Shown piece by piece: positions 15,121 through 22,325 of a stretch of 22,463 nucleotides of DNA. Positions within the stretch are counted from its first letter, which is position 1. Each line of letters opens with the position of its first letter. The stretch comes from Streptosporangiaceae bacterium. GTDB taxonomy: Bacteria > Actinomycetota > Actinomycetes > Streptosporangiales > Streptosporangiaceae. The position numbers and the translations under genes were made by a program. The stretch lies in the NCBI GenBank assembly GCA_030041195.1, contig JASHOI010000195.1, forward strand, positions 1 to 22,463, given 5' to 3'. The notes beneath the pieces are model-generated. The model saw only the letters and a program-made list of their open reading frames with translations, searched no databases and had not been told where the DNA came from.

Positions 15121-17226
15121 ATGTCCTCCCGCATCCCGGCCCTGGCCAGGCCCGACGGTCCACAGCACGAGCCGGCCTCGGCCACGGGAATCCCGATGGC
15201 TGGAGATCGTGACATGCGCCGGCTGCTGGATCCCCCGGTGCGTTGGGGGTACGAGTATGTGGAGCCGGCCCGCCCCCTCCAGAGCCCGGACCGGCAGTGC
15301 CAACCGCTTAGGCGATCGCCGCGGATGGTCCCGCGCGCTCAGGCAGCCCGGCTGCCCCAAGCCGCAATCCTGGCCCCGATCGGCGCGGTGTGCGTATTCC
15401 TCATCGAGGTCTCGCTCGGAGTGGGCACCATCAAGGCCGCGAGGGGGCCCGCGCGGGTCGTCATCGCGGTTATAAGCCTGGCCTGCGCCATCATCGCGTT
15501 CCGCCTCGCACAGACGTGGTTGCGTTCACGCCGGGCGGATCAGCCGCGAGCCGCCGAACCGGTGATCGAGCGGTACGGCATTCCTCTGGTCAATGCCGGC
15601 GTCGCTTTCTTCTTCCCGTTCGTTCTGCTGCTCTTCGAGGCCGTGGGGGCGTGGCTGTGGATACTTGCCGGGCGCGTGCAGCTCGCCCCCGACCCGGCGG
15701 ACGTCAAGCGCGCGGAGGCCGAGTACGCATCGACGGTCGCTGCGTGGCAGCGCCGAATTGCGGAGTTCGAGGCCGCTGAGGCGCGGCGTTACGAGACCGC
15801 CGACCTGTGGTACCCGGTCGGTCCGTCAGCCGAGGCTCGAGTGGTCTGCGTGTTCGGCGGAACCTTCGTGTCCTGGACCTCGGCCCTGCTGACCCTGGGT
15901 TCGAGCATGCTCGGCTCCGGCGCACGCCTCTTGATCGCTGATTTGTCCCGTCGTGAGACGACCTCGCCGCTCCTCGAACTCTGCGAGCGGGTCTCCCTCT
16001 CGGCTGCGCGACTCGCGCTCCCGCTTCGCGAGGGCAGGGGGCGGTTGTTTGCCGAGTTGAGGTGGCAGGATCTGAGCTCCATCCTCGTTGAGGTGCTGCA
16101 CTCGGCGAAGGAGGATGCCGATGCGTCCCGCCGCGACCGCCAGGAGGATCAGGCTGTCATCCGGGAAGTAGCAGCGTGCCTGGACCAGTCCGGTCCCGTA
16201 TCGGTCGGGCGGCTGCGGCAGGCGCTGCGGGTCGTGCAGGGGTCCGATCGGGGCACGCCCGGTATCGCGCCCAGGGAATATGACGAGCTCACCAGGCTGT
16301 ACAACGAGGTTCAGCGCGAGCACGGCGGCGTCATGGAGCGGGTGACCCGGATTGAGCGCGCGCTCCGGGACTTCGAGGCGCTGGACGACACGCAGCCCGC
16401 TGGCTGCCGTCCCGAGGCTGTCCTTACCGGGGTCGCGCCGGCATCGGCCGGCCAGAGACCGCCGGAACTGGAGATCATTGAGGTGGACAAGCAGGCGGAT
16501 GATCTCGGCAACGACCAGCTGGTGGACCTGACTTTCCAGTTGTTGCTGCGGCGGGTGAGGCTGGGCTCCGCCAACGCCGACGTCCTGGTGATCCTTGGCG
16601 CGGACCGCATCCGGCGCGTCGCGCTCGAATCGATCGTCACCCATGCGCAACAGCGAGGGGTGCGGATCATCTTGTTCTTCGAGCATCTGCGGCGGGATGC
16701 CGTGGAGCTCGTCGGCACGGGCGGCGCCGCGGCCGCGTTCTGCACCCTCGGCAACCACCGCGAGGCGAAGGAGGCGAGCGATTTCATTGGTTCGGATTTC
16801 AGCTGGCAGGAATCGCAGCGGACGCAATCCGAGGGCAGGAACATGACCGAGACCTGGGGAGCCGAGTTCACCCGGGGAATGTCGCGTAACCTCGGGTTCC
16901 CGGGCGGGACCTCGACGACCACGACGGCGGGCGAGTCGCACAGCATGGCCGCCGGACGGTCCAGCGACCGATCGGTCGGTCAGCAGCGCGTTCGGGAACC
17001 GCTGGTCGAGCCGGAGGTCCTGATGGGGCTTCCCGAGACGGGCATGGTCTACGTCGAGGTCCGTCAGGCGGGCTGGCGAGACTTCAGGTTCGTCGACTGC
17101 AACCCGTATCGCCGGTATGACCGGCGTGTCGCCTCAGCAACCCGGCCACCGGCCGGCGAGCGCGCCATCGTGCATCGGGGGTCTGCAGCTGAGACGAACG
17201 CGGCCGTGGGGAAGCCGCGGCAATGA
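15121..17226 (+). CDS. Membrane-anchored P-loop-like protein with degenerate Walker motifs
   Basis: 701 residues. After a disordered N-terminus there are three hydrophobic segments at about 80-103, 110-134 and 154-184, then a predicted coiled coil (about 192-225) and a cytoplasmic domain. At the Walker A position the sequence reads VFGGTFVSWTSALL (245-258), lacking the GK[S/T]. At the Walker B position it reads VLVILGADRI (around 488-497), lacking the catalytic acid pair. The overall order (strand, loop, helix, later hydrophobic strand, then RIILFFEHLR) still looks like an ATPase fold. Residues about 565-625 are rich in Ser, Thr and Gly. From memory such proteins are widespread but uncharacterised in actinomycetes. 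GGAGA precedes the ATG by 6 nt. The stop overlaps the next start as ATGA, so translation is coupled. Likely a non-catalytic membrane partner of the following ATPase. Confidence 0.75.
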   Translation: MSSRIPALARPDGPQHEPASATGIPMAGDRDMRRLLDPPVRWGYEYVEPARPLQSPDRQCQPLRRSPRMVPRAQAARLPQAAILAPIGAVCVFLIEVSLGVGTIKAARGPARVVIAVISLACAIIAFRLAQTWLRSRRADQPRAAEPVIERYGIPLVNAGVAFFFPFVLLLFEAVGAWLWILAGRVQLAPDPADVKRAEAEYASTVAAWQRRIAEFEAAEARRYETADLWYPVGPSAEARVVCVFGGTFVSWTSALLTLGSSMLGSGARLLIADLSRRETTSPLLELCERVSLSAARLALPLREGRGRLFAELRWQDLSSILVEVLHSAKEDADASRRDRQEDQAVIREVAACLDQSGPVSVGRLRQALRVVQGSDRGTPGIAPREYDELTRLYNEVQREHGGVMERVTRIERALRDFEALDDTQPAGCRPEAVLTGVAPASAGQRPPELEIIEVDKQADDLGNDQLVDLTFQLLLRRVRLGSANADVLVILGADRIRRVALESIVTHAQQRGVRIILFFEHLRRDAVELVGTGGAAAAFCTLGNHREAKEASDFIGSDFSWQESQRTQSEGRNMTETWGAEFTRGMSRNLGFPGGTSTTTTAGESHSMAAGRSSDRSVGQQRVREPLVEPEVLMGLPETGMVYVEVRQAGWRDFRFVDCNPYRRYDRRVASATRPPAGERAIVHRGSAAETNAAVGKPRQ

Positions 17227-20200
17227 ACGCGAAGCTCACGGCACACTCGTTCATCCGGGTACTCACCGCTCCCGCGGCCGACGATGACGGCGAGGCGCCG
17301 CTTCGCCGGGCGATCGTCGCCGGGCTTCTCGACGCGGGAGTGCAGGACCGGCCGGTGGCAGCGGCCTGGATCAGGCCGGCCGCCGGGGCGCCGCTTCACG
17401 TCCTGATCGCCGATGGCCTCGAATCCGGCGCAGCGGAGCGCGAAGCCGAGCATCCCGTCACCCCGTTGCTGTTCCCGCTGGGCGCCACCGGCCGGGTCGT
17501 CAAGCCGGCCGAACTCGGCCAGCTCCTGGCCCCGTTCACGTCGTGGCTAGCGTGCGGTGGAGGCTTCGAGCCGCTGCTGGCCGACACCGAGGATCAGGGC
17601 CGCGCACTCGACCAGCGCTGGTCTGCCGCACCGTTCGACGACGTCGTCGGCTACCTCTCGCACCAACCGTTCGCCTGGGTCGTCGCGTGCACGCCGGTCC
17701 CGGGCCAGGCGGTACAGGATGAGCTCGACAACCTGCGCCGGGAGCTGTTCCGGCTACACCAGGCAGGCCGCCTCTCCGAGTCGGACTCGGTGAGACTGGA
17801 GCGTGGCCAGGCGTGGTTCCGTGAGCTTTCCAGGGCTGGCCAAGGCGGGGTCTGGGAGGTCGCGATCGCCGTCGGGTCGCCCGATAGGGGCAAGATCCGC
17901 AGCCTGGCAGCGATCTTGGCCACCGCGGCGGAGCAGTCAACCGCGAGCTACCGCATCCGTCCGCTCCGAGGTGATCCGGAGGGATCTGCTGACGGGGCGT
18001 TCGCCGCCGCCACGAACGGCGTGGCCGCGGCCGGCAGTGGCACCGGGGCGAGCGGCGGCGACCGGGTGCCGTTCCGCGCCACGACCCAGCTGGCCGCATC
18101 CCTCATCCGCCCGCCAGAGACCGAACTGCCTGGTGTTCGTGCCGTCACGCCGCCGTCATTCGACACCACACCGGAGTGCGATGATGGCCAGGCCGGCGCG
18201 GTGGCACTGGGAACCGTGCTCGACCGGTTCCTGCGCCCGGCCGGGACGCTCACGGTCAGCCCCGATACGCTCACCCGGCACGTGTTCGTGTGCGGCGCAA
18301 CCGGTGGCGGCAAATCCCAGACTGTCCGTACGCTCCTTGAGGCGCTGTCTCGTGGTTCGCCGCCGGTGCCATGGATGGTCATCGAGCCTGCCAAGGCCGA
18401 GTACGCAGCGATGGCCGGACGCCTGAGCGACCTGTCCGATGGTCACGTTCTGGTGATCAGGCCCGGCGATCCGCAGGCCGTCCCTGTTTCGGTCAACCCG
18501 TTGCAGCCCGCGTCGCTGGATCCCGGCGACCCCACCCGAAGTTTCCCGCTGCAGAGTCACGCCGACCTCGTCCAGGCCCTGTTCCTAGCCGCGTTTCACG
18601 CCGACGACCCGTTCCCGCAGGTCCTCTCCCGGGCTCTCACTCAGTGCTACGAGGCAGCGGGCTGGGATCTCGTGACCAGCGAGCCGATGCGCTCGTGGAA
18701 CCGGGCGACCGGTCAGCCGGCGCCGAAGGGCAGCGATCGGTCCCTGCCCCGGTACCCCACGCTCGGCGATCTCGCGGGCGCGGCGCTGCGCATCGTTGAC
18801 GAGATCGGCTACGGCGACGACATGAAGAAGAACGTCCGGGGATACGTGGATGTCCGCGTCGCAAGCCTGCGGCTCGGCACCCCTGGCCGATTCTTCGAGG
18901 GAGGCCACCCGCTCGATTTCGCTGCGCTCCTGCACCGCAATGTGGTCGTCGAGATCGAGGGCGTCACCAACGATCAGGACAAGGCGTTCGTCATGGGCGT
19001 CCTGCTCATCCGCCTCTACGAGCAACTGCTGCTGGAGAACAAGCACCGGCAGGCTGACCCCGCGACCCGCCAGCCGCTTCGCCATCTGACCGTGATCGAG
19101 GAGGCTCACCGGCTGCTCCGCAACGTCCCTCCGGACTCGCCCGCCGCGCACTCCCTTGAGTTGTTCGCGAGCCTTCTCGCGGAGGTGCGCGCCTACGGCG
19201 AGGGCATCGCCGTGGCCGAGCAGATACCGTCAAAGCTCATCCCTGACGTCATCAAGAACACCGCACTCAAGGTCGTGCATCGGCTCCCCGCCGCAGACGA
19301 CCGAGTTGCCGTGGGCGCCACCATGAACCTGACCGACGCCCAGTCGGAGTACGTGGTCACGCTCACCCCGGGAACTGCCGCGCTATTCGCGGACGGGATG
19401 GACCGGCCTGTGCTCGCGCGTCTTCCCGACGGCACCGCGCGTGAGTCAGCCAGCGGCCAGGCCAGCACGTTGCCGCTCGTCGCCGACGGACGCCGGAGCC
19501 GCTGCTGCGGCCACGAGTGCCAGGCCGGAAGTCCCTGCACGCTGAGCTCGATGCGCCATGCCCAGCGCTTCCTCGACAGCCACCCGGAACTGACGTTGTG
19601 GGTGGAGATGAGCGTCGCAGCACACGGCATCGGCGTCCCCGCGCCGGCACTCGCCGACACGCCGGCGATCCGCCGGCTGAAAGCCGCCATGCAGGCCGAG
19701 CCCCGGCAGGTCCAATGCGCGATCGCCCACGCGGCCGAGGCAGCGCTCGCCACCCGATACCACCGGCTCGCCGAGTTCTTCGACCCCGACGCGTTTGCCA
19801 GCCACCTTGCCCGGGTGCTCACCGGCATCCTCACCGGGGACGGCGCGAATTCCGGCTGTATGCAGGACGCAGGCCGGTGGCGCTTCGGGCACCAGCGATA
19901 CAACGACATCAGATCCGGGCTGCTGAGGCAGCCAGAGCGAGCCCAACACGAGGCTCTCATCGCCAAGGCGCGCGAGCGCGGCCTGGATCTGGAAGGCGAC
20001 TCCCCGATGGAGGACTATTCCGCCGTTGCGTGGCTGCCTGCGAACCGGATCGACGCCGACCAGATGCGGCTGATGTTGTTCGGCGAGCAGACACCCGCGC
20101 TCGCGGTGAGCGCCAGCACCCGGCTCGCCGGTCATGGCGAACCCGAGAACCGCACGCGTAAGGCAGTCGACGACCTGCTGCTCTGGGAAGAGCCCGGGCA

Positions 20201-20261
20201 CAAGTCGTCGGTCCTCGACCAGCTCTTCCCCAAGACGACATCCGCTCTAGCCGGAAGGTGA
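17223..20261 (+). CDS. HerA/VirB4-like ATPase with Cys cluster and extra C-terminal domain
   Basis: 1012 residues. Residues 1 to about 270 form an N-terminal region with a stretch resembling the barrel domain of VirB4/TraC-type ATPases (WVVACTPVPGQ, then WEVAIAVG). A Gly/Ala-rich linker follows. The motor core has Walker A GATGGGKS at 358-365 (K364), Walker B LTVIEEAHRLL (E626, E627), and the late HerA motifs AEQIPSKLIPDVIKNTALKVVHRL and VVTLTPGTAALF. After the core there is a CCGHECQAGSPC cluster (C761, C762, H764, C766, C772), probably zinc-binding. A helical domain of about 240 residues follows (AIAHAAEAALATRYHRLAEFF ... WRFGHQRYNDIR) that I do not recognise. HerA/VirB4 proteins are hexameric pumps that move DNA or protein. 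The coupled upstream membrane protein suggests a membrane-docked motor. No relaxase or NurA-type nuclease is visible nearby. Confidence 0.85.
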   Translation: MNAKLTAHSFIRVLTAPAADDDGEAPLRRAIVAGLLDAGVQDRPVAAAWIRPAAGAPLHVLIADGLESGAAEREAEHPVTPLLFPLGATGRVVKPAELGQLLAPFTSWLACGGGFEPLLADTEDQGRALDQRWSAAPFDDVVGYLSHQPFAWVVACTPVPGQAVQDELDNLRRELFRLHQAGRLSESDSVRLERGQAWFRELSRAGQGGVWEVAIAVGSPDRGKIRSLAAILATAAEQSTASYRIRPLRGDPEGSADGAFAAATNGVAAAGSGTGASGGDRVPFRATTQLAASLIRPPETELPGVRAVTPPSFDTTPECDDGQAGAVALGTVLDRFLRPAGTLTVSPDTLTRHVFVCGATGGGKSQTVRTLLEALSRGSPPVPWMVIEPAKAEYAAMAGRLSDLSDGHVLVIRPGDPQAVPVSVNPLQPASLDPGDPTRSFPLQSHADLVQALFLAAFHADDPFPQVLSRALTQCYEAAGWDLVTSEPMRSWNRATGQPAPKGSDRSLPRYPTLGDLAGAALRIVDEIGYGDDMKKNVRGYVDVRVASLRLGTPGRFFEGGHPLDFAALLHRNVVVEIEGVTNDQDKAFVMGVLLIRLYEQLLLENKHRQADPATRQPLRHLTVIEEAHRLLRNVPPDSPAAHSLELFASLLAEVRAYGEGIAVAEQIPSKLIPDVIKNTALKVVHRLPAADDRVAVGATMNLTDAQSEYVVTLTPGTAALFADGMDRPVLARLPDGTARESASGQASTLPLVADGRRSRCCGHECQAGSPCTLSSMRHAQRFLDSHPELTLWVEMSVAAHGIGVPAPALADTPAIRRLKAAMQAEPRQVQCAIAHAAEAALATRYHRLAEFFDPDAFASHLARVLTGILTGDGANSGCMQDAGRWRFGHQRYNDIRSGLLRQPERAQHEALIAKARERGLDLEGDSPMEDYSAVAWLPANRIDADQMRLMLFGEQTPALAVSASTRLAGHGEPENRTRKAVDDLLLWEEPGHKSSVLDQLFPKTTSALAGR

Positions 20262-20265
20262 ACAC

Positions 20266-21480
20266 ATGACTGGGATAGACGCCCCGCCGCCCCCACCCCC
20301 GCCGGATCCACCGGATCACCCGCAGGCGGCGCGGCAGATCGAGGACTCCATCGCCAAGCTGCCAGCCAGCGACACGGTCAAGGCTGACTCGCAGGCCTAT
20401 TCGGACCGGTTCGACGGGCAGCACCCGGCGGCCGACGGCGCCGGCGAGAGGCCGGAGCCCGGCCGGGCCAGCGCGCCTGCCGGTGACGCGCCAGCCGCGG
20501 ACACTCGCTCCCTGATGGACCGGTGGGAGGACAGCGAGGACCGCATCATGGCCCGGGACATCGTGGCCAACCGCCAGGAGATCGACATCTTGCGCCAGCA
20601 GGGCAACGAGGAGGCGGCGCGGCAGATCGAGGACTTCATCGCCAAGCTGCCAGCCAGCGACGCCGTCAAGGCCGACCCACAGGCCTACCTGGACCGGGCC
20701 GACGGCCAGCACCCGGCGACAGACGCCGCCGCCGAGCGGCCGGAGCCGGAGCGTGATCAGTCACCGACCACCGCTGAGACGAACCGGCCGGACGCGGCCC
20801 CCGACAATGGGCCGATCATGGTCGTCCACAATCCCGACGACCTGCCTCCCGATATCAGACAGCAACTGGACGAGTCGGATATCAACGCTATGAACTGGGA
20901 CGACGGGGTCGGGCTTTATAACCATGTCATGTCTGGCGGAGAGTCGTTCGATAAATTCTCCCACTTCGATTGGAACGACACCGGCTCCACGGCCGAACGA
21001 GCCGAGCGCGCTCTTTCGAGCGAAGAGTTTGGGCAAATAAAGTGGGCGCGGCCTGAGGGTAGCGGTGAGGATGCCGTCTTCGACGTTATACACGACATTC
21101 TGCATACGCCCGAAGGAAAACAGATGACGGATGACGAGATCGAGAAACTCGCCGAGGCGCTCGTGTCCAGCGACCCGCACGAAAGCCTTGCCCTTGCCCG
21201 GAAGTTCGATATGGACCCGGGACGGTGGGAGGCGCGCAATGCGCGGTACACACTTACCTTTGAAGGCGGAGCCCGAGCCGCATACCTCAGATCTACGGCC
21301 GCGCCCCAACTCGACAATCTCGAAGATCCCGCCAGCCCTAGGCGCCTTCCAGGGGGAGGCGAACAGGTCCGCTTCCTCAATTACGACGTCGGCCGCAGTA
21401 ATCTCACCGTCGCACCGGTGGGAGGACGAGTCCTGCTCGAGGGTCAGCTGGAGTGGAGATACCGGGACCGTAACCCGTGA
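20266..21480 (+). CDS. Proline-rich protein with internal repeat and foreign-looking C-terminal domain
   Basis: 404 residues; ATG 20266 with GGAAGG (20252-20257) 8 nt upstream, four bases after the ATPase stop, so part of its operon. It opens with a proline run, followed by two copies of a 46-residue unit (about 20-65 and 116-161: AARQIED-IAKLPASD-VKAD-QAY-DR-DGQHPA) separated by a charged helix. The C-terminal part (about 185-404) is acidic, has no membrane segment, and contains DVIHDILHTPEGKQMTDDEIEKL-type helices followed by strands (GGRVLLEGQLEWRYRD). I do not recognise a domain in it. Hand counts give 53% GC for 20881-20940 and 52% for 21061-21120, against 65% for 18901-18960 in the ATPase gene. 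The modular layout suggests a substrate or effector of the ATPase, but this is inference. Confidence 0.7.
   Translation: MTGIDAPPPPPPPDPPDHPQAARQIEDSIAKLPASDTVKADSQAYSDRFDGQHPAADGAGERPEPGRASAPAGDAPAADTRSLMDRWEDSEDRIMARDIVANRQEIDILRQQGNEEAARQIEDFIAKLPASDAVKADPQAYLDRADGQHPATDAAAERPEPERDQSPTTAETNRPDAAPDNGPIMVVHNPDDLPPDIRQQLDESDINAMNWDDGVGLYNHVMSGGESFDKFSHFDWNDTGSTAERAERALSSEEFGQIKWARPEGSGEDAVFDVIHDILHTPEGKQMTDDEIEKLAEALVSSDPHESLALARKFDMDPGRWEARNARYTLTFEGGARAAYLRSTAAPQLDNLEDPASPRRLPGGGEQVRFLNYDVGRSNLTVAPVGGRVLLEGQLEWRYRDRNP
20324..20748 (+). repeat. Two-copy direct repeat, 137 bp each, within the proline-rich protein gene
   Basis: Copies at 20324-20460 and 20612-20748 are offset by exactly 288 bp (96 codons) at both ends, so they align without net indels. 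They differ at scattered positions (for example DTVKAD against DAVKAD and SDRFDGQ against LDRADGQ). This is an intragenic duplication that has begun to diverge, and it keeps the reading frame. Confidence 0.85.
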
Positions 21481-21666
21481 TTGGCCTACTACCGCCCGCC
21501 GCCCGGAAACTGGATGGAACGATCGATTAGGCACTTCTACCCCGCTGCTGCCTCCGATGGAAAGGGGCAGTTGTACCTCTGCCTTACGCGCCCCTGCATA
21601 GCACAGTCTGTGATCAGACGCCGGGAACGGCCCGGCCTGGTGGTCCAATCTGGACAACCGCTATAG
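21481..21666 (+). other. Short open frame of doubtful coding value between operon genes
   Basis: A 61-codon frame could start at a TTG directly after the stop of the 404-residue protein, and it ends with TAG at 21664. It has no ribosome binding site at the right spacing, the start codon is poor, and the translated product (LAYYRPPPGNWMERSIRH ...) resembles nothing I know. It also overlaps leader copy B at 21519-21640, whose sequence is conserved at DNA level with copy A, where no equivalent gene exists. I regard it as non-coding. Confidence 0.25.
21519..21640 (+). promoter_or_regulatory. Leader element, copy B (upstream of the two-helix membrane protein)
   Basis: It is related to copy A at 14981-15101. 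The 40 bp at 21531-21570 match 14991-15030 at 28 positions without gaps. An AGGGGC/GCCCCT stem (21563-21568 with 21590-21595) corresponds to the AGGGG/CCCCT pair in A. The hairpin GCCGGG, AACGG loop, CCCGGC (21620-21636) matches A at 19 of 23 bases, and the spacing to it is conserved to one base (49 against 48). The element ends 37 nt before the ATG at 21678. Confidence 0.5.
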
Positions 21667-21677
21667 AGGGAGGGACC

Positions 21678-22106
21678 ATGCCAGTCAATCCGCGCAGCAG
21701 CGCCTGGGGCGACCAGCCATTTGCCGGGTCAGGTTGGGCGTCCAACGATGATGCCGCCCGAGCCGCAGGGATGATGATGCGAAGCGGTTTGGTGCCATCG
21801 TGGATGGCACCGCTGACGCCCGAGCAGGCGAAACGCGCCTACAGGCGGGCTCAGGCGCGCAGGATGTACTGGGTGATCTGTTTCGGGTTCCTGGGCATCG
21901 CGATGGCCATAGCGGCACTGTCGCTGCTGCTCTCGCATCCGGTGAATGCGCTGGTGGGGCTCGGCGTTAGCCTGCTGCTCCTCGGATTGGCCGTCCGGCA
22001 GTACCGGAACTTCGCGCGCTGGCAGAAGACCGACCCGGTGGACTACATCTGGGCAGTACACCCCGACCGCGGAGTCCGGCAACCGACCAGCCGGAATGAT
22101 CACTGA
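21678..22106 (+). CDS. Two-helix membrane protein of unknown function (142 aa)
   Basis: 142 residues; ATG 21678 with GGGAGGG at 21668-21674. A soluble N-terminus of about 60 residues (SSAWGDQPF, methionine-rich AAGMMMRSG, then the charged TPEQAKRAYRRAQARR) leads into two adjacent membrane helices at about 64-84 and 87-106. A short tail holds FARWQKTDPVDYIWAV. Both ends probably lie on the same side of the membrane. I do not recognise the family. It is separated from the 404-residue protein gene by 197 bp containing leader copy B, so it probably has its own control shared with the first gene of the module. By position alone it could be an immunity or anchoring partner for the preceding protein. 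A strong hairpin follows its stop. Confidence 0.65.
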   Translation: MPVNPRSSAWGDQPFAGSGWASNDDAARAAGMMMRSGLVPSWMAPLTPEQAKRAYRRAQARRMYWVICFGFLGIAMAIAALSLLLSHPVNALVGLGVSLLLLGLAVRQYRNFARWQKTDPVDYIWAVHPDRGVRQPTSRNDH

Positions 22107-22113
22107 CACAGCG

Positions 22114-22146
22114 GCAGGCACCTCACCTGTTCGGCGACGTGCCTGC
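22114..22146. terminator. Bidirectional terminator between the membrane-protein gene and tRNA-Ser
   Basis: GCAGGCAC (22114-22121) and GTGCCTGC (22139-22146) form an 8-bp perfect stem with a 17-nt loop, extendable by a G-T pair. It lies 7 bp after the stop of the plus-strand gene and 4 bp beyond the 3' end of the minus-strand tRNA, so it can serve both convergent transcripts. There is no T-run. Confidence 0.6.
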
Positions 22147-22150
22147 TCAA

Positions 22151-22242
22151 TGGCGGAGGCTCGGGGATTTGAACCCCGGATGGGCGTAAACCCAAACCGC
22201 ATTAGCAGTGCGGCGCCATAGACCGGACTAGGCGAAGCCTCC
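22151..22242 (-). tRNA. tRNA-Ser (anticodon GCU)
   Basis: Read on the minus strand from 22242, the gene starts GGAGGCTTCGCCTAG and ends AGCCTCCGCCA. The acceptor stem GGAGGCT/AGCCTCC is perfect, the discriminator base is G, and CCA is encoded. The anticodon loop is CTGCTAA, with GCT at 22206-22204 reading AGC/AGU codons. A long variable arm (GGTTTGGGTTTACGCCCATCC region) and the TTCAAAT T-loop confirm the class II serine type. Its 3' end faces the ATPase module, the usual target side for integrating elements. Confidence 0.95.
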
Positions 22243-22266
22243 CAACGACCCATCGGGGTCCGACCC

Positions 22267-22296
22267 AGGGTACCGGTACCGGCTGAGCCCCGGCAA
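22267..22296 (-). promoter_or_regulatory. Promoter of tRNA-Ser
   Basis: On the minus strand TTGCCG (22296-22291) and TACCCT (22272-22267) are separated by 18 bp. This places the start near 22260, about 18 bases ahead of the mature tRNA. The -10 sits in a 12-bp palindrome, GGTACCGGTACC (22269-22280). Confidence 0.45.
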
Positions 22297-22325
22297 AGCA
22301 GATGGCGCGGCTGGCGGCGGGCCGG

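Noticed and set aside
20266..21480. Naming the 404-aa protein a toxin
   Set aside because: No nuclease, ADP-ribosyltransferase, deaminase or other toxin motif is visible; only the modular layout and composition suggest an effector.
21946..22221. Open frame reading across the tRNA-Ser gene (contains a ..EARGFEPRMG.. stretch)
   Set aside because: This peptide is the well-known artefact of translating a tRNA-Ser gene on the wrong strand.
22269..22280. GGTACCGGTACC palindrome as an operator
   Set aside because: It coincides with the -10 and spacer of the likely tRNA promoter; no independent evidence for a binding site.
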